The notes under the pieces: generated by a model
Told to the model about the DNA's origin: nothing
Database searches by the model: none
What the model saw: the letters and a program-made list of their open reading frames with translations, nothing else
Assembly: GCA_028282805.1 (NCBI GenBank)
Contig: JANQHD010000027.1
Location: 1-64,000, forward strand
Source: Phycisphaeraceae bacterium
GTDB taxonomy: Bacteria; Planctomycetota; Phycisphaerae; Phycisphaerales; Zrk34
Direction: 5' to 3'
Length of the DNA stretch: 64,000 nt
Position numbers and translations under genes: made by a program
In this document: positions 48,542 to 56,637 of the stretch, piece after piece
Layout of the letters: each line of letters starts with the position of its first letter
Numbering within the stretch: the stretch's first letter is position 1

Positions 48542-49279
48542 TCAGTCAAACTCGTCGCCGCGGAACATGGAGCCGAAGTAGGTCTTCTTGAGGGTTTCGT
48601 CCTTGATCAGGTCGCGCGGGGCGCCCTCGCGGAGCACCTTGCCCTCGTGGATGATGTACGCCCGGTCGCACACCTCCAGCGTCCGCTCGACGTTGTGGTC
48701 CGTGATCAGCACGGCGATGTTCTCCTGGTCGCGCAGCCGGCGGATCTCGTCCTGCAGCTCTTCCACGGCCACGGGGTCGACGCCGCTGAACGGCTCGTCG
48801 AGCAGCACCAGCGACGGCTCGCTGATCAGGGCGCGGGCGATCTCGAGCTTGCGCCGCTCGCCGCCCGACAGCGTGCGGGCCTGCTGCTTGCGGTTCTTGG
48901 TCAGGTCGAACTGTTCCATCAGTTCGCGCGCCTTGACCTTCTGCGCCTGCCGGTTCATGGGGCGCGTCTCGAGGATCGCCAGCAGGTTCTGCTCGACGGT
49001 CAGCCGTTGGAACACGCTCGGCTCCTGCGAGAGGTACCCCATGCCCAGCCGGGCGCGCTTGTACATCGGCATGCGGGTCACGTCGTGGCCCTCGAAGACG
49101 ACCTCGCCGTCCTCGGGCGTGATCATGCCGATGGTCATGCGGAAGCTGGTGGTCTTGCCCGCGCCGTTTCGGCCGAGCAGCCCGACGATCTCGCCCTGGC
49201 GCACGTGGAACGACACGCCGTCGACGACCGTCCGGCCGGAGTACTGCTTGAGGAGGCTGGAGACTTTGAGGATGACCAT
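48542..49279 (-). CDS. lptB: LPS export ABC transporter ATP-binding protein
   Basis: A 245-aa ABC ATPase that powers LPS extraction by LptFG. Walker A is GLLGRNGAGKTT. YLSQEPSVFQRLTVEQNLLA is the LptB-type Q-loop region. The signature is LSGGERRKLEIARAL and Walker B is SLVLLDEPFSGVDP, with ITDHNVERTLEVCDRAYII after it. Its presence supports an outer membrane with LPS or a related glycolipid. TACCAT ends 7 nt before the ATG. Confidence 0.92.
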   Translation of the reverse strand: MVILKVSSLLKQYSGRTVVDGVSFHVRQGEIVGLLGRNGAGKTTSFRMTIGMITPEDGEVVFEGHDVTRMPMYKRARLGMGYLSQEPSVFQRLTVEQNLLAILETRPMNRQAQKVKARELMEQFDLTKNRKQQARTLSGGERRKLEIARALISEPSLVLLDEPFSGVDPVAVEELQDEIRRLRDQENIAVLITDHNVERTLEVCDRAYIIHEGKVLREGAPRDLIKDETLKKTYFGSMFRGDEFD

Positions 49280-49286
49280 GGGCCGT

Positions 49287-49292
49287 ATGGTA
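49287..49292 (-). promoter_or_regulatory. -10 hexamer of leaderless lptB
   Basis: TACCAT on the minus strand ends 7 nt before ATG 49279. The downstream context (ACGGCCCATGG) closely matches that at 55321-55335. Confidence 0.45.
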
Positions 49293-49320
49293 GGCGATAA
49301 CCGCGGGATGCGGAATCCGC

Positions 49321-49342
49321 GGCCGCTCGCGCGGCTTAGCGC
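49321..49342 (-). repeat. CTAAGC-hairpin element (copy 7)
   Basis: On the minus strand GCGCTAAGCCGCGCGAGCGGCC. Its TAA is the stop codon of the 770-aa gene. It is nearly the same as the element after the kinase at 41032-41052. Confidence 0.6.
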
Positions 49343-51648
49343 TCCGCTTGTTTCTCCGGCAGGTCGATCGTCAGGGTCTGCCCGGCTTGCAAATCGATCT
49401 GCTTGTCGAGCAGCTCGCTCCGGTCGTGGTGGATGCTCAGCCGGTAAGTGTCGGCGGGCAGACGATCGATGCGGTAGCGGCCGCGGTCCCCCGGCCTCAC
49501 GTGGTAAGCGAAGTGGTTGCCCGATTCACCGTACAGCTGGACCCAGCCCTCGGCCAATGGCTTGCCGTTGGGCCCGATCAGCGTGCCGGTGAGCACGGCC
49601 TCGGGCTCGAGTTGGATCGGGGTCGTGCCGATCGCACGCCAGGTGATGTGCTGTCGGCCGAACCCCTTGGCGTCGATCAGCAGCACGGCCTCGTCGAACG
49701 GGATCTCTTCAAACCGCGCCACGCCCTGGGCATCGGTTCGGCCTCGGATCGAGGGGGCCCACGACCGGCCGGCGTAACGCCAGTTGACGCTCTGGTTGTC
49801 CGTGTAAAGCAGCATCACCTTCGCGCCGGCCAGGGGCTTGGGCCGCTCGTCGCCCTTGGCTTGCCCGGTGACGGCCACCGCGCCGCTGTGGGGCGGGGTG
49901 AGTTGCAGCCCGAGCTGGTGCGCCGGTTTCAACGCGGTGACCGGCCGCACGATCGCGCGGTCGATCGCCACGACGCCGTGGCCCTCGGCCATGATCGTCA
50001 CCCGCACCACCGAGCCGGCGACGAGGTCGGTAACCTGGAACTCGCCCCGCTCGTCGGTGAACGTCAGGCCCGGCCAGCAATACCCGGCGAAGTAGCCGCC
50101 GAGTTCATCGTCGGGCTTACGTTCCCGTGGGAAGTTGACGAGCACGCGGAACCGCTTGACGGGCTTGCCCTCGCCGTCGGTCACCCGGCCGCGCACGGCG
50201 CCGGTGGCGTGCATCACGACGCGGTTGATGCCGTCTGCCATATCCAACTTCGCGTTGCGCCGATCGCTCAGGCCGGTGCCCATGAAGTCGAACAGCACCG
50301 GTCCCTTGGGCAGGCCGGCGATGCGGAACTTGCCGTCGGCGCCGGTGTGGGCCGATCGTTCGCCCAGGTAGAGCGGGTTGCACAGGGACGGGTCGGGCGA
50401 GGGGACCTGCGGCACGACCCACACGTTGGCGATGGGGTTGCCGGCCGGATCGACGACCACGCCCTCGGCGCTCACGCCCGGCTCAAGCGTGACGTCGAGG
50501 TTATTCAGGCCGGCCGAAACCTCGGCGAACCTCGGCGCGTAACCGGGCGCAATGACGGTGACGTACCCGTCGCGGTCGGGCACCTGTTTCAGCGTGAACC
50601 GGCCGTCGTCGCCGGTCGTGTGCTTGCGGTGGATCGTTTCGTACTCGGTGGCGCCCCAACTGACCTTGGCCTTGGCGACCGGTTGGCCGTCGGCGCGGGT
50701 GACTCGCCCGGCCAGGTTTCGCAACGGGTGGGCGATCGCTTCGGTGGGCGGGCCGCCGCCGCGGCTCGATCTGGCTTGACCGGTTTTAGGCCGGAGCACG
50801 ACGCGGATGGGCTTGTCGGGGTCGTGGTCGGCCGGCGCCGTGAACTCGGCTTGGTGATAACCGGGAGCCGTCGCCGCGAGGCCGCCGGTGACGCCGGGTT
50901 TCAAGCCGTCGTACACGAACGCGCCTTGTGCGTTGGTAAACGTGCTGAGGCCGCGCAACGAGGCGATGGTGCCGGACGCCGGGCGGTAGACGCAGGCGTC
51001 GGCGATGGGTTGGCCGTCCGGGTCGGTCACGGTGCCGACGACGCGCCGGCCGGCGGGCACGATGAAATCGAGCCGGCTGTCGGTGCGCAGCGTGTTGTCG
51101 AACAGCACACGCATACGCTGATAGCCGGGCGCGACGACGAACAGCTCGTGGTCCTCACGGGGCAGGCCCCCGGTGGCGTAGCGGCCGGCCGCGTCGGTGG
51201 TGACGACCTGGCCGGAGTCGAGGTAGAGCTTGGCGTTGGCGATCGGTTGGCCGGTGGCTTTGTCGCGCACCCGCCCGGCGAGCGTGCCGCGTGGCTGGAG
51301 GTGGATGGGCGGGGTGGCGGTCGGTTTGCCCGCCTTGACGCGGATCATGTTGTGTTGCCCGGGGACCTCGCCGCCTTCGTCTTTCAACCGCGCACGGACC
51401 CACCACCGGCCCGGGGTCAAATGCAGCTCGTATTCGCCGTCGGCGTTGCTCCGCGCGCGCACCTCGTGCACCCATTGGTGGCGCGGGATGGCCCAAATCT
51501 CGGCGTTCGCAGCGGGCGCGCCGTCGGCGCGGAACACCACCCCACGCACAGCCTGCGCGTTGGCGGGTTCACCGGCGACGACCTCAGCGGCGATGAGCAG
51601 CGGGAGCAAAGCCGCGAATCTCGCGAGGGCAAAGTGCAACGCGTGCAT
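49336..51648 (-). CDS. Secreted protein of repeated carboxypeptidase-regulatory-like domains
   Basis: A 770-aa exported protein with signal peptide (ALARFAALLPLLIAAEVVAG). It is built from about seven Ig-like carboxypeptidase-regulatory domains, each with the pattern G.V.D..G.P...A.V and a late G.F....VP turn. Examples are GRVRDKATGQPIANAKLYLD, GTVTDPDGQPIADACVYRP and GRVTRADGQPVAKAKVSW. No protease or TonB domain is attached. It is probably a surface or periplasmic binding/structural protein. AAAGG precedes ATG 51648. Its stop codon lies inside the CTAAGC hairpin. Confidence 0.82.
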   Translation of the reverse strand: MHALHFALARFAALLPLLIAAEVVAGEPANAQAVRGVVFRADGAPAANAEIWAIPRHQWVHEVRARSNADGEYELHLTPGRWWVRARLKDEGGEVPGQHNMIRVKAGKPTATPPIHLQPRGTLAGRVRDKATGQPIANAKLYLDSGQVVTTDAAGRYATGGLPREDHELFVVAPGYQRMRVLFDNTLRTDSRLDFIVPAGRRVVGTVTDPDGQPIADACVYRPASGTIASLRGLSTFTNAQGAFVYDGLKPGVTGGLAATAPGYHQAEFTAPADHDPDKPIRVVLRPKTGQARSSRGGGPPTEAIAHPLRNLAGRVTRADGQPVAKAKVSWGATEYETIHRKHTTGDDGRFTLKQVPDRDGYVTVIAPGYAPRFAEVSAGLNNLDVTLEPGVSAEGVVVDPAGNPIANVWVVPQVPSPDPSLCNPLYLGERSAHTGADGKFRIAGLPKGPVLFDFMGTGLSDRRNAKLDMADGINRVVMHATGAVRGRVTDGEGKPVKRFRVLVNFPRERKPDDELGGYFAGYCWPGLTFTDERGEFQVTDLVAGSVVRVTIMAEGHGVVAIDRAIVRPVTALKPAHQLGLQLTPPHSGAVAVTGQAKGDERPKPLAGAKVMLLYTDNQSVNWRYAGRSWAPSIRGRTDAQGVARFEEIPFDEAVLLIDAKGFGRQHITWRAIGTTPIQLEPEAVLTGTLIGPNGKPLAEGWVQLYGESGNHFAYHVRPGDRGRYRIDRLPADTYRLSIHHDRSELLDKQIDLQAGQTLTIDLPEKQAER

Positions 51649-51741
51649 GGTCGGGGCCTTTCAAGCTATGAAATCAATGGTCGCCTCACCATCCATGACG
51701 GCGCATGCGCCCCGGCTTTTCATGCGAATGTCGGGATAGTT

Positions 51742-52812
51742 TCACGCCAGCCCGGCCAACACGTCGAGCGCCCCGTCCATCGCCGCGGCGCGGGTCGGCC
51801 AGGCGTAACGCTCGGCCAGCTCACCGGGCAGGCCGGCGAAACCGGTGGGGCGGTTTTCGATGACGCTTTGCAGCACATCGGCGAGAGAGGCCGGGCCGCC
51901 GTCGTACCACACGGCCCGTTCGCCGAACACCTCGGGGTACGCCAGACGCTTCGGCAGCACCGGCACGCAGCCCACGGCCGCGGCCTCGACCGCCGCGATG
52001 CCGAAGAACTCGTGGTCGGCGGTGGAAACGAACACGTCGGCCTCGCGCAACACCGCGTGGTAGGCTTCGCGCGTGGGTTGGTAGCCCCAGTGGGCGATGC
52101 ACTCGGCGAACTCGGTTTGTGCTTGCGCGAAACACGCGGGCTGTTCGGTGAACTGTTCGCCGATGACGCTCAGACGGAACCCGACGCCGCGCTCGCCGAG
52201 CAGTCGCAGGGCGTCGAACAGCAGTTGCGGGTTTTTGTCGTGCTCCCACCGGGCGCACCACAGCAGGTGGGGGGGCTTGCCCTCTCCCGCCGGGAGAGGG
52301 GGTTCGATGCCCGGTGGGTGGACGTGCGACTTGGTGAGAATGTCGTCGACCGCATCGGCGTGGGCGTGGTCGGGCATGCGTTTCAACAACTTGCGCAGCG
52401 CCTCGGTGAACGCTTCGCGGTGGTAGGCGCTGTTGAACCACACCGCGTCGGCCGCCAGCGCGGTGGTGAAGTTCGTGTACGCGAAGTGCAGGTCACGCGG
52501 GTCGTCACGCCGCACGGGGTACGTCAGCTGGTTTTCATGGAAGTACACCGCGGTTGGCAGCTGCGCGACCTTGCCGGGGGCCAGCCCCTTGAACTCCGCG
52601 AGGTTGAGCATGTCCGTGCACCACAGCGCATCGTAATGTTCGTCGGCGTTCACCCGTTGCGCGAGCGTGACCGCGGCGTGGCGCATGCGCCACTTCCAGT
52701 CGTGCGGCGTGAGCGTGTGCAGCGTGAAGGTGTGCCGGCTGTGGGCGATGTAGCCGGTGATGAACGCGGCGTGCGATCCGCCGTGGTACGGGTTGAGCGC
52801 GAGCACGTGCAT
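51742..52812 (-). CDS. tRNA-queuosine alpha-mannosyltransferase-like glycosyltransferase
   Basis: A 356-aa GT-B enzyme of the DUF3524/GTDC1 type, whose characterised members mannosylate queuosine in tRNA-Asp. Markers: LALNPYHGGSHAAFITGY, LWCTDMLNLAEFKGL, YFHENQLTYPV and LWCARWEHDKNPQLL, then VSTADHEFFGIAAVEAAAVG. ATG 52812 is preferred over 52830 because TACACT ends 6 nt before it. A perfect inverted repeat (52280-52300) is embedded at about residues 171-178 (PLPAGEGK) in the interdomain loop. A generic GT4 role is the alternative. Confidence 0.8.
   Translation of the reverse strand: MHVLALNPYHGGSHAAFITGYIAHSRHTFTLHTLTPHDWKWRMRHAAVTLAQRVNADEHYDALWCTDMLNLAEFKGLAPGKVAQLPTAVYFHENQLTYPVRRDDPRDLHFAYTNFTTALAADAVWFNSAYHREAFTEALRKLLKRMPDHAHADAVDDILTKSHVHPPGIEPPLPAGEGKPPHLLWCARWEHDKNPQLLFDALRLLGERGVGFRLSVIGEQFTEQPACFAQAQTEFAECIAHWGYQPTREAYHAVLREADVFVSTADHEFFGIAAVEAAAVGCVPVLPKRLAYPEVFGERAVWYDGGPASLADVLQSVIENRPTGFAGLPGELAERYAWPTRAAAMDGALDVLAGLA
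52280..52300. repeat. Hairpin embedded in the mannosyltransferase gene
   Basis: CCCTCTCCC-GCC-GGGAGAGGG, a perfect 9-bp stem translated as PLPAGEG. Similar CCCTCTCCC/GGGAGAGGG hairpins are common intergenic repeats in other bacteria. Confidence 0.8.
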
Positions 52813-52818
52813 GGCCAA

Positions 52819-52824
52819 AGTGTA
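52819..52824 (-). promoter_or_regulatory. -10 hexamer of a leaderless start (mannosyltransferase)
   Basis: TACACT on the minus strand ends 6 nt before ATG 52812. No Shine-Dalgarno is present. Confidence 0.45.
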
Positions 52825-52921
52825 CGCCATCCCGCAGACGCGGCCATCCCGCGTCGCGACGCCCACTCACCGGAGCCGAAGCGGGTCAGATTTGCTGATT
52901 AACTGGCCGACGTATTAAGTC

Positions 52922-52938
52922 TATTTTCGACGAAAATA
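52922..52938. repeat. 17-bp AT-rich palindrome upstream of the mannosyltransferase
   Basis: TATTTTCG-A-CGAAAATA is perfect, inside an AT-rich stretch (about 52900-52965) that contrasts with the surrounding DNA. It could be a regulator site or belong to the same class as the larger AT palindromes. Confidence 0.6.
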
Positions 52939-53005
52939 AATTAACTAAAACACACCAATCCCCCTTGAATACAAGGTGAAATGTGGCTTTGGTGACGGGG
53001 TGTGG

Positions 53006-53572
53006 CTAGGCCTTCCGCGCGGCGGCGCGGGCGGCGGCGGCGAGTTGTTGGTGGGCGATCTCGTGGTCGCCGAGTTCGTCGAGCTGCGCGGCGATGGCGT
53101 CGAGCTTGGCGATCGGGTCGTCGGTCGTCACCGAAGCGAGCAGGGCGTCGCCGTGGTCTTCCATGGCCTTGAGGAACGCCGCGAGCAGCCCGGCCGAGTC
53201 GAGCAGCAGCACCTCGACCATCTGTTCGTTGTCGCGCGCCGCGGCGCGGATGGCCGCGGCGTCTTCGGCGGTGTACGGCGGGTCGGTCAGCAGCACGCAC
53301 CCGGCGGGTTGACGCTTGAGGATGATGCCGACCTCCTGCTTGTGCTCGCCGGTGAACACGCACGCGCCCCCGTCGGACGCGACCTGCCGGCGTTGGCGGC
53401 GGGCTTCCTGCAGGGGTAGCAAAACCCGCGCGTAGCGGTCGAAGTCGTTGGCTTGCCGCGCCATGCCTAGCGCGCTCTCGCACAACCGTTCGCAGGTGAG
53501 GTAGTCGGTGTCGACCAGGGCCTGCGAGGCCTGTTCCATGATGCGGTCGATCTCGGCGGCGGGCTCGGTCAT
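53006..53572 (-). CDS. Conserved-looking cytoplasmic protein, unknown function
   Basis: A 188-aa hypothetical: N-terminal helical region (TCERLCESALGMARQANDFD) with a TPR-like look, a central segment (VGIILKRQPAGCVLLTDPPY) and a helical Ala-rich C-terminus. No catalytic signature is seen. Its start is 3 bp from the stop of the next upstream gene, so it is cotranscribed with it, and probably with atpG. Confidence 0.65.
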   Translation of the reverse strand: MTEPAAEIDRIMEQASQALVDTDYLTCERLCESALGMARQANDFDRYARVLLPLQEARRQRRQVASDGGACVFTGEHKQEVGIILKRQPAGCVLLTDPPYTAEDAAAIRAAARDNEQMVEVLLLDSAGLLAAFLKAMEDHGDALLASVTTDDPIAKLDAIAAQLDELGDHEIAHQQLAAAARAAARKA

Positions 53573-53575
53573 CGG

Positions 53576-54193
53576 TTACGCGCCGTCCCCCATCGCGGCG
53601 ACCTGTTCCCTCAGCGAGCCGATCAGTTCGTGCCAGTCGGCCACGACGTCGCCGAGCTCGTAGGCCAGCGAGTCGGCCAGCGCCACCCAGTCCTGGTTGA
53701 CCATCTGGTCGCGGATGGCGCGCAGCTGTTCGGCCAGCGCCCCGATCAGCGCGGTCGCGGCCCGGTCGCCGACGCTAACCGTTTGCAGGTCGATCGCCAT
53801 CAGCTGCGAGGTCTGCAACACCGACTGCTGCACCTGTTGCCAGATCGCCAGCGCGTGCTTGATCGGCTCCATCGCCTCGCCGGGCTGGTCCGATTGGAGC
53901 AACTCCGCCGCCTTCTGCTGGTGGTCCGCCAGGCTGCGCAGCGCATCGCCCACGTCGGCGAGCGTCTGCTCGGCCAGCGTGCGGTTGTCGGCGGTGATCA
54001 GCTGGACCTCTTGCGCGGTCAGCGGTTGGGTGATGAGCTGTTCGAGTTCGTCGGCCTTGAGCGTGCGGCCGTCGAGGCGCACCTCGACGATCATCCGCCG
54101 TTCGCGGTCGAGGTCGGCCAGCCCCGCGTCGATGATGCCGCCGAGCGTGTCCGCGTCGGTGGCGAGGGGTGAGTTGTCGAGGTAGATGTCCAT
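53576..54193 (-). CDS. Helical protein, unknown function
   Basis: A 205-aa hypothetical starting MDIYLDNSPLATDADTLGGI. A short alpha/beta part to about residue 60 (VEVRLDGRTLKADELEQLI) is followed by a long helical bundle (LAEQTLADVGDALRSLADHQ, MEPIKHALAIWQQVQQSVLQ). It lies between atpG and the gene at 53006 on the same strand, with hairpin G before its start. No family is recognised. Confidence 0.65.
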   Translation of the reverse strand: MDIYLDNSPLATDADTLGGIIDAGLADLDRERRMIVEVRLDGRTLKADELEQLITQPLTAQEVQLITADNRTLAEQTLADVGDALRSLADHQQKAAELLQSDQPGEAMEPIKHALAIWQQVQQSVLQTSQLMAIDLQTVSVGDRAATALIGALAEQLRAIRDQMVNQDWVALADSLAYELGDVVADWHELIGSLREQVAAMGDGA

Positions 54194-54196
54194 GTC

Positions 54197-54300
54197 AATT
54201 GCGGATTGTGGAGTGCGGCGTGCGGAATGTAAAGTGCACAAGCACGCGCGACACCCCTGGCTGGTGACTCCGCACTTCGCGATTCGCAATCCGCATTGCG
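54197..54300. repeat. Word-built junction hairpin G
   Basis: Arms 54197-54226 (AATTGCGGATTGTGGAGTGC...) and 54270-54298 are reverse complements with about five mismatches in 28. They are made of GCGGATTG/GAGTGCGG words. It fills the gap between atpG and the gene at 53576, both on the minus strand. Confidence 0.82.
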
Positions 54301-55188
54301 TTAATTGAGCGCTTCCGAGCCGCCGATCACCTCGTTCAGTTCGGTGGTGATCTGGGCCTGGCGGGCGCGGTTGAACTGGCGGGTGAGCATCTTGCCCATG
54401 TCGGTGGCGTTGTCGGTCGCGGCCTTCATGGCGATCATGCGCGAAACCTGCTCGCTGACGATCGCGTCGTTGAGGCACTGGAACAAACGCGTCTTCACCG
54501 TGACCGGCAGCAACGACTTGAGCAGCTGTTCGGGCGACGGGCTGAACTCGTAGAGCGAGCTCGGCGCGGCGCCGGCGGCGCTTTCGGCTTCCTCGGCGGC
54601 GGGCGGCTCGGCGGGCAGCAGCGTCGCGACCTCCGGCACCTGGCGGGCGTTGGAGATGAACTTCATGTACACCACCCGCACCGCGTCGTACCGGCCGGTG
54701 GTGTAACGGCTCATGAACTCGGTGGCCAGCGCCTCGACCTGGTCGTAGGTCGGCTGGTCGTCGAACGTGTGCGCCTGTTCCACCTCGTGCCTGTTGAACC
54801 GGCACCAGGCGATGCCCTTCTTGCCGACCAGGTGGATGTCCTGCTGCACGTCGTCGTGCTCGCGCAGGTGCGCGGCGGCGGTGCGGAGCACGTTGGCGTT
54901 GTACGCGCCGCACAGGCCACGGTTCGACGTGATGATCAGCAGCAGCTCGCGCTTGGTCGGCTCGGCGGGCTTCTCGAGCAGCGGGTGCGAGATGTCGTCG
55001 CCCGACGCGGCGGCCGCGGCGAGCTGGCCGACCAGCTGCTGGATCTTCTCGGAGTAGGGCTTGGTCTCGTTGGCGCGGCGCGCGGCGGACTGGAACTTGG
55101 CCGTGGCGATCATCTGCATCGTCTTGGTGATGCGCTTGATGTTGCCGACGGCCTTGATGCGGTTCTTCAGTTCGCGGAGTGTCGCCAT
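54301..55188 (-). CDS. atpG: F-type ATP synthase gamma subunit
   Basis: A 295-aa rotor shaft subunit. The N-terminal helix MATLRELKNRIKAVGNIKRI with TKTMQMIATAKFQSA and the C-terminal helix MKAATDNATDMGKMLTRQFN plus RARQAQITTELNEVIGGSEA are diagnostic. The Rossmann-like part has LLLIITSNRGLCGAYNANV. A Glu/Ala/Pro-rich segment (about 198-223) is an extra loop. atpA and atpD are not adjacent: the next gene upstream is on the opposite strand, and downstream are two hypotheticals. This isolation is unusual for atpG. Confidence 0.95.
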   Translation of the reverse strand: MATLRELKNRIKAVGNIKRITKTMQMIATAKFQSAARRANETKPYSEKIQQLVGQLAAAAASGDDISHPLLEKPAEPTKRELLLIITSNRGLCGAYNANVLRTAAAHLREHDDVQQDIHLVGKKGIAWCRFNRHEVEQAHTFDDQPTYDQVEALATEFMSRYTTGRYDAVRVVYMKFISNARQVPEVATLLPAEPPAAEEAESAAGAAPSSLYEFSPSPEQLLKSLLPVTVKTRLFQCLNDAIVSEQVSRMIAMKAATDNATDMGKMLTRQFNRARQAQITTELNEVIGGSEALN

Positions 55189-55320
55189 GGTCTGTCTCGG
55201 GCTGCGGGTTTCCGGGTTCCGTTTCCGGGGGCCGGGGGCGGCACGCCCGCGGGGCGAAAATGATAGAGGATTCGCGCCAAACCGGCCAGTGGGTCGCATA
55301 TCCACCGACCCGGCCCCGTG

Positions 55321-55326
55321 TATCAT
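55321..55326 (+). promoter_or_regulatory. -10 hexamer of a leaderless start (membrane protein)
   Basis: TATCAT ends 6 nt before ATG 55333. No Shine-Dalgarno is present. Confidence 0.5.
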
Positions 55327-55332
55327 ACGGCC

Positions 55333-56586
55333 ATGGCCCAAATCGACGGTTTGACCAGCCAGATCACCACCGAACCCCTCGCCGACGGGGTCCGCTATCG
55401 GCTGCCGAAGAAGCAGCTCGGCAGGAACGGGCGCGTGGGGTTCTGGGTTCTGTTCGGCTTCGGCGTGGTCGTCGCCGGCTTCATGGTGTTGTGGATACAG
55501 GGCCCGATCCGCCATGCGCTGCGGAACGGGCTCAACAGCGGCGGCGACTGGTTCTTGCTCGTCTTCGGCCTGCTGGGCTTGCCGGGGCTGGCCTTCGGGC
55601 TTGGGCTGATCCTGTTGGCGCTCTGGCTGATCTGGGGCAAGACCTTCATCGAGGTCCGCGCCGACCGGCTGCACGCCGTCGACCAGCTCGGCCCGCTCCG
55701 CTGGCGCCGCAAACGCCCGATCGATGCGATCCGAAAGATCGAGGTCCACGGCAAGATGCGCCCCGGCCAACAGGGCGACGGCGATCGATCGGAGCACGTG
55801 GAACTGACCGGCCTGGTCGTCGTCTGCGATGGCCTCAAGCCCATGCGCATCTTCTGCGGCACGACCGGCGAGCAGACGCAGCAACTCGCCGAGACGCTCG
55901 CGGCGGAACTCGATCTCGCCACGCCCGACAAGCTGGTCAGCGACAAGCCGGCCGTCGAAGTCGTTGAGGTCGAAGACGACGAAGATGACAACGATGACCA
56001 AGCCGCGCGCGACCGGAAACTCGCCGCTCATCAGCCGGGCGACAGCCCGATCACCGTCGAGCGCAACGCCGACGGTATTTCGCTGGCGATCCCGCCGCTG
56101 GGGGTGTTCAAGAACAAGGCCGGCCTGTTCAGCTTCGGGCTCATCTGGTGTGTGTTCAGCGGTGTGTTCACCGCGCTCTTCGTGGTCGGCGCGATCAACG
56201 GCGAGGGCGATTCGCCCGCCGCCGAGGGTTGGACCGGCGCGTTGTTCATGGTGTTGTTCGGTCTGGTGTTCTGGGGCGTGGGTATCGGCATGGTCGTCGC
56301 CGGCTGGAACATGGGCCGGCGCCGCACGGTGATCGACGTGGTCGGCGACACGCTGCTGTTCACGCAGATCGCCCCGCTCGGCCAGAAGCAGCACGAGTGG
56401 CGGGCCGACGAGATCGAGTCGCTCGCGTTCGGCCCAAGCGGCATCGAGTCGAACGACGTGCCGATCATGTGCATCGTGGTCGAGCCGCGCGAGGGCAAGA
56501 CACGCAAGCTGCTGACCGGCCGCGACGAAGGCGAGCTGCAATGGCTCGCCGCCGTGTTGCGGTGCGAATTGGGATTGAAGACCTGA
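55333..56586 (+). CDS. Four-helix membrane protein, unknown function
   Basis: A 417-aa hypothetical with two helix pairs: VGFWVLFGFGVVVAGFMVLW with WFLLVFGLLGLPGLAFGLGL, then GLFSFGLIWCVFSGVFTALF with ALFMVLFGLVFWGVGIGMVV. Each pair is followed by a soluble beta-rich domain of similar layout (FIEVRADRLHAVDQLG and RRTVIDVVGDTLLFTQIAPL), suggesting an internal duplication. An acidic stretch (VEVVEVEDDEDDNDDQ) separates the halves. It is divergent from atpG. Confidence 0.7.
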   Translation: MAQIDGLTSQITTEPLADGVRYRLPKKQLGRNGRVGFWVLFGFGVVVAGFMVLWIQGPIRHALRNGLNSGGDWFLLVFGLLGLPGLAFGLGLILLALWLIWGKTFIEVRADRLHAVDQLGPLRWRRKRPIDAIRKIEVHGKMRPGQQGDGDRSEHVELTGLVVVCDGLKPMRIFCGTTGEQTQQLAETLAAELDLATPDKLVSDKPAVEVVEVEDDEDDNDDQAARDRKLAAHQPGDSPITVERNADGISLAIPPLGVFKNKAGLFSFGLIWCVFSGVFTALFVVGAINGEGDSPAAEGWTGALFMVLFGLVFWGVGIGMVVAGWNMGRRRTVIDVVGDTLLFTQIAPLGQKQHEWRADEIESLAFGPSGIESNDVPIMCIVVEPREGKTRKLLTGRDEGELQWLAAVLRCELGLKT

Positions 56587-56605
56587 CCCCGAACGCGGCG
56601 CAATA

Positions 56606-56628
56606 TTTAGCGCCGCGGCTCCGCCGCG
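56606..56628 (+). repeat. TTTAGC-hairpin element (copy 5)
   Basis: TTTAGCGC followed by CGCGGC-TCC-GCCGCG, 20 nt after the stop at 56586 and in sense. Confidence 0.55.
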
Positions 56629-56637
56629 TATAAAAAC

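Noticed and set aside
53576-54913. A longer reading of the 205-aa gene extending upstream through hairpin G into atpG
   Set aside because: The extra part is an out-of-frame Arg/Ala-rich reading of atpG; ATG 54193 begins the sensible protein.
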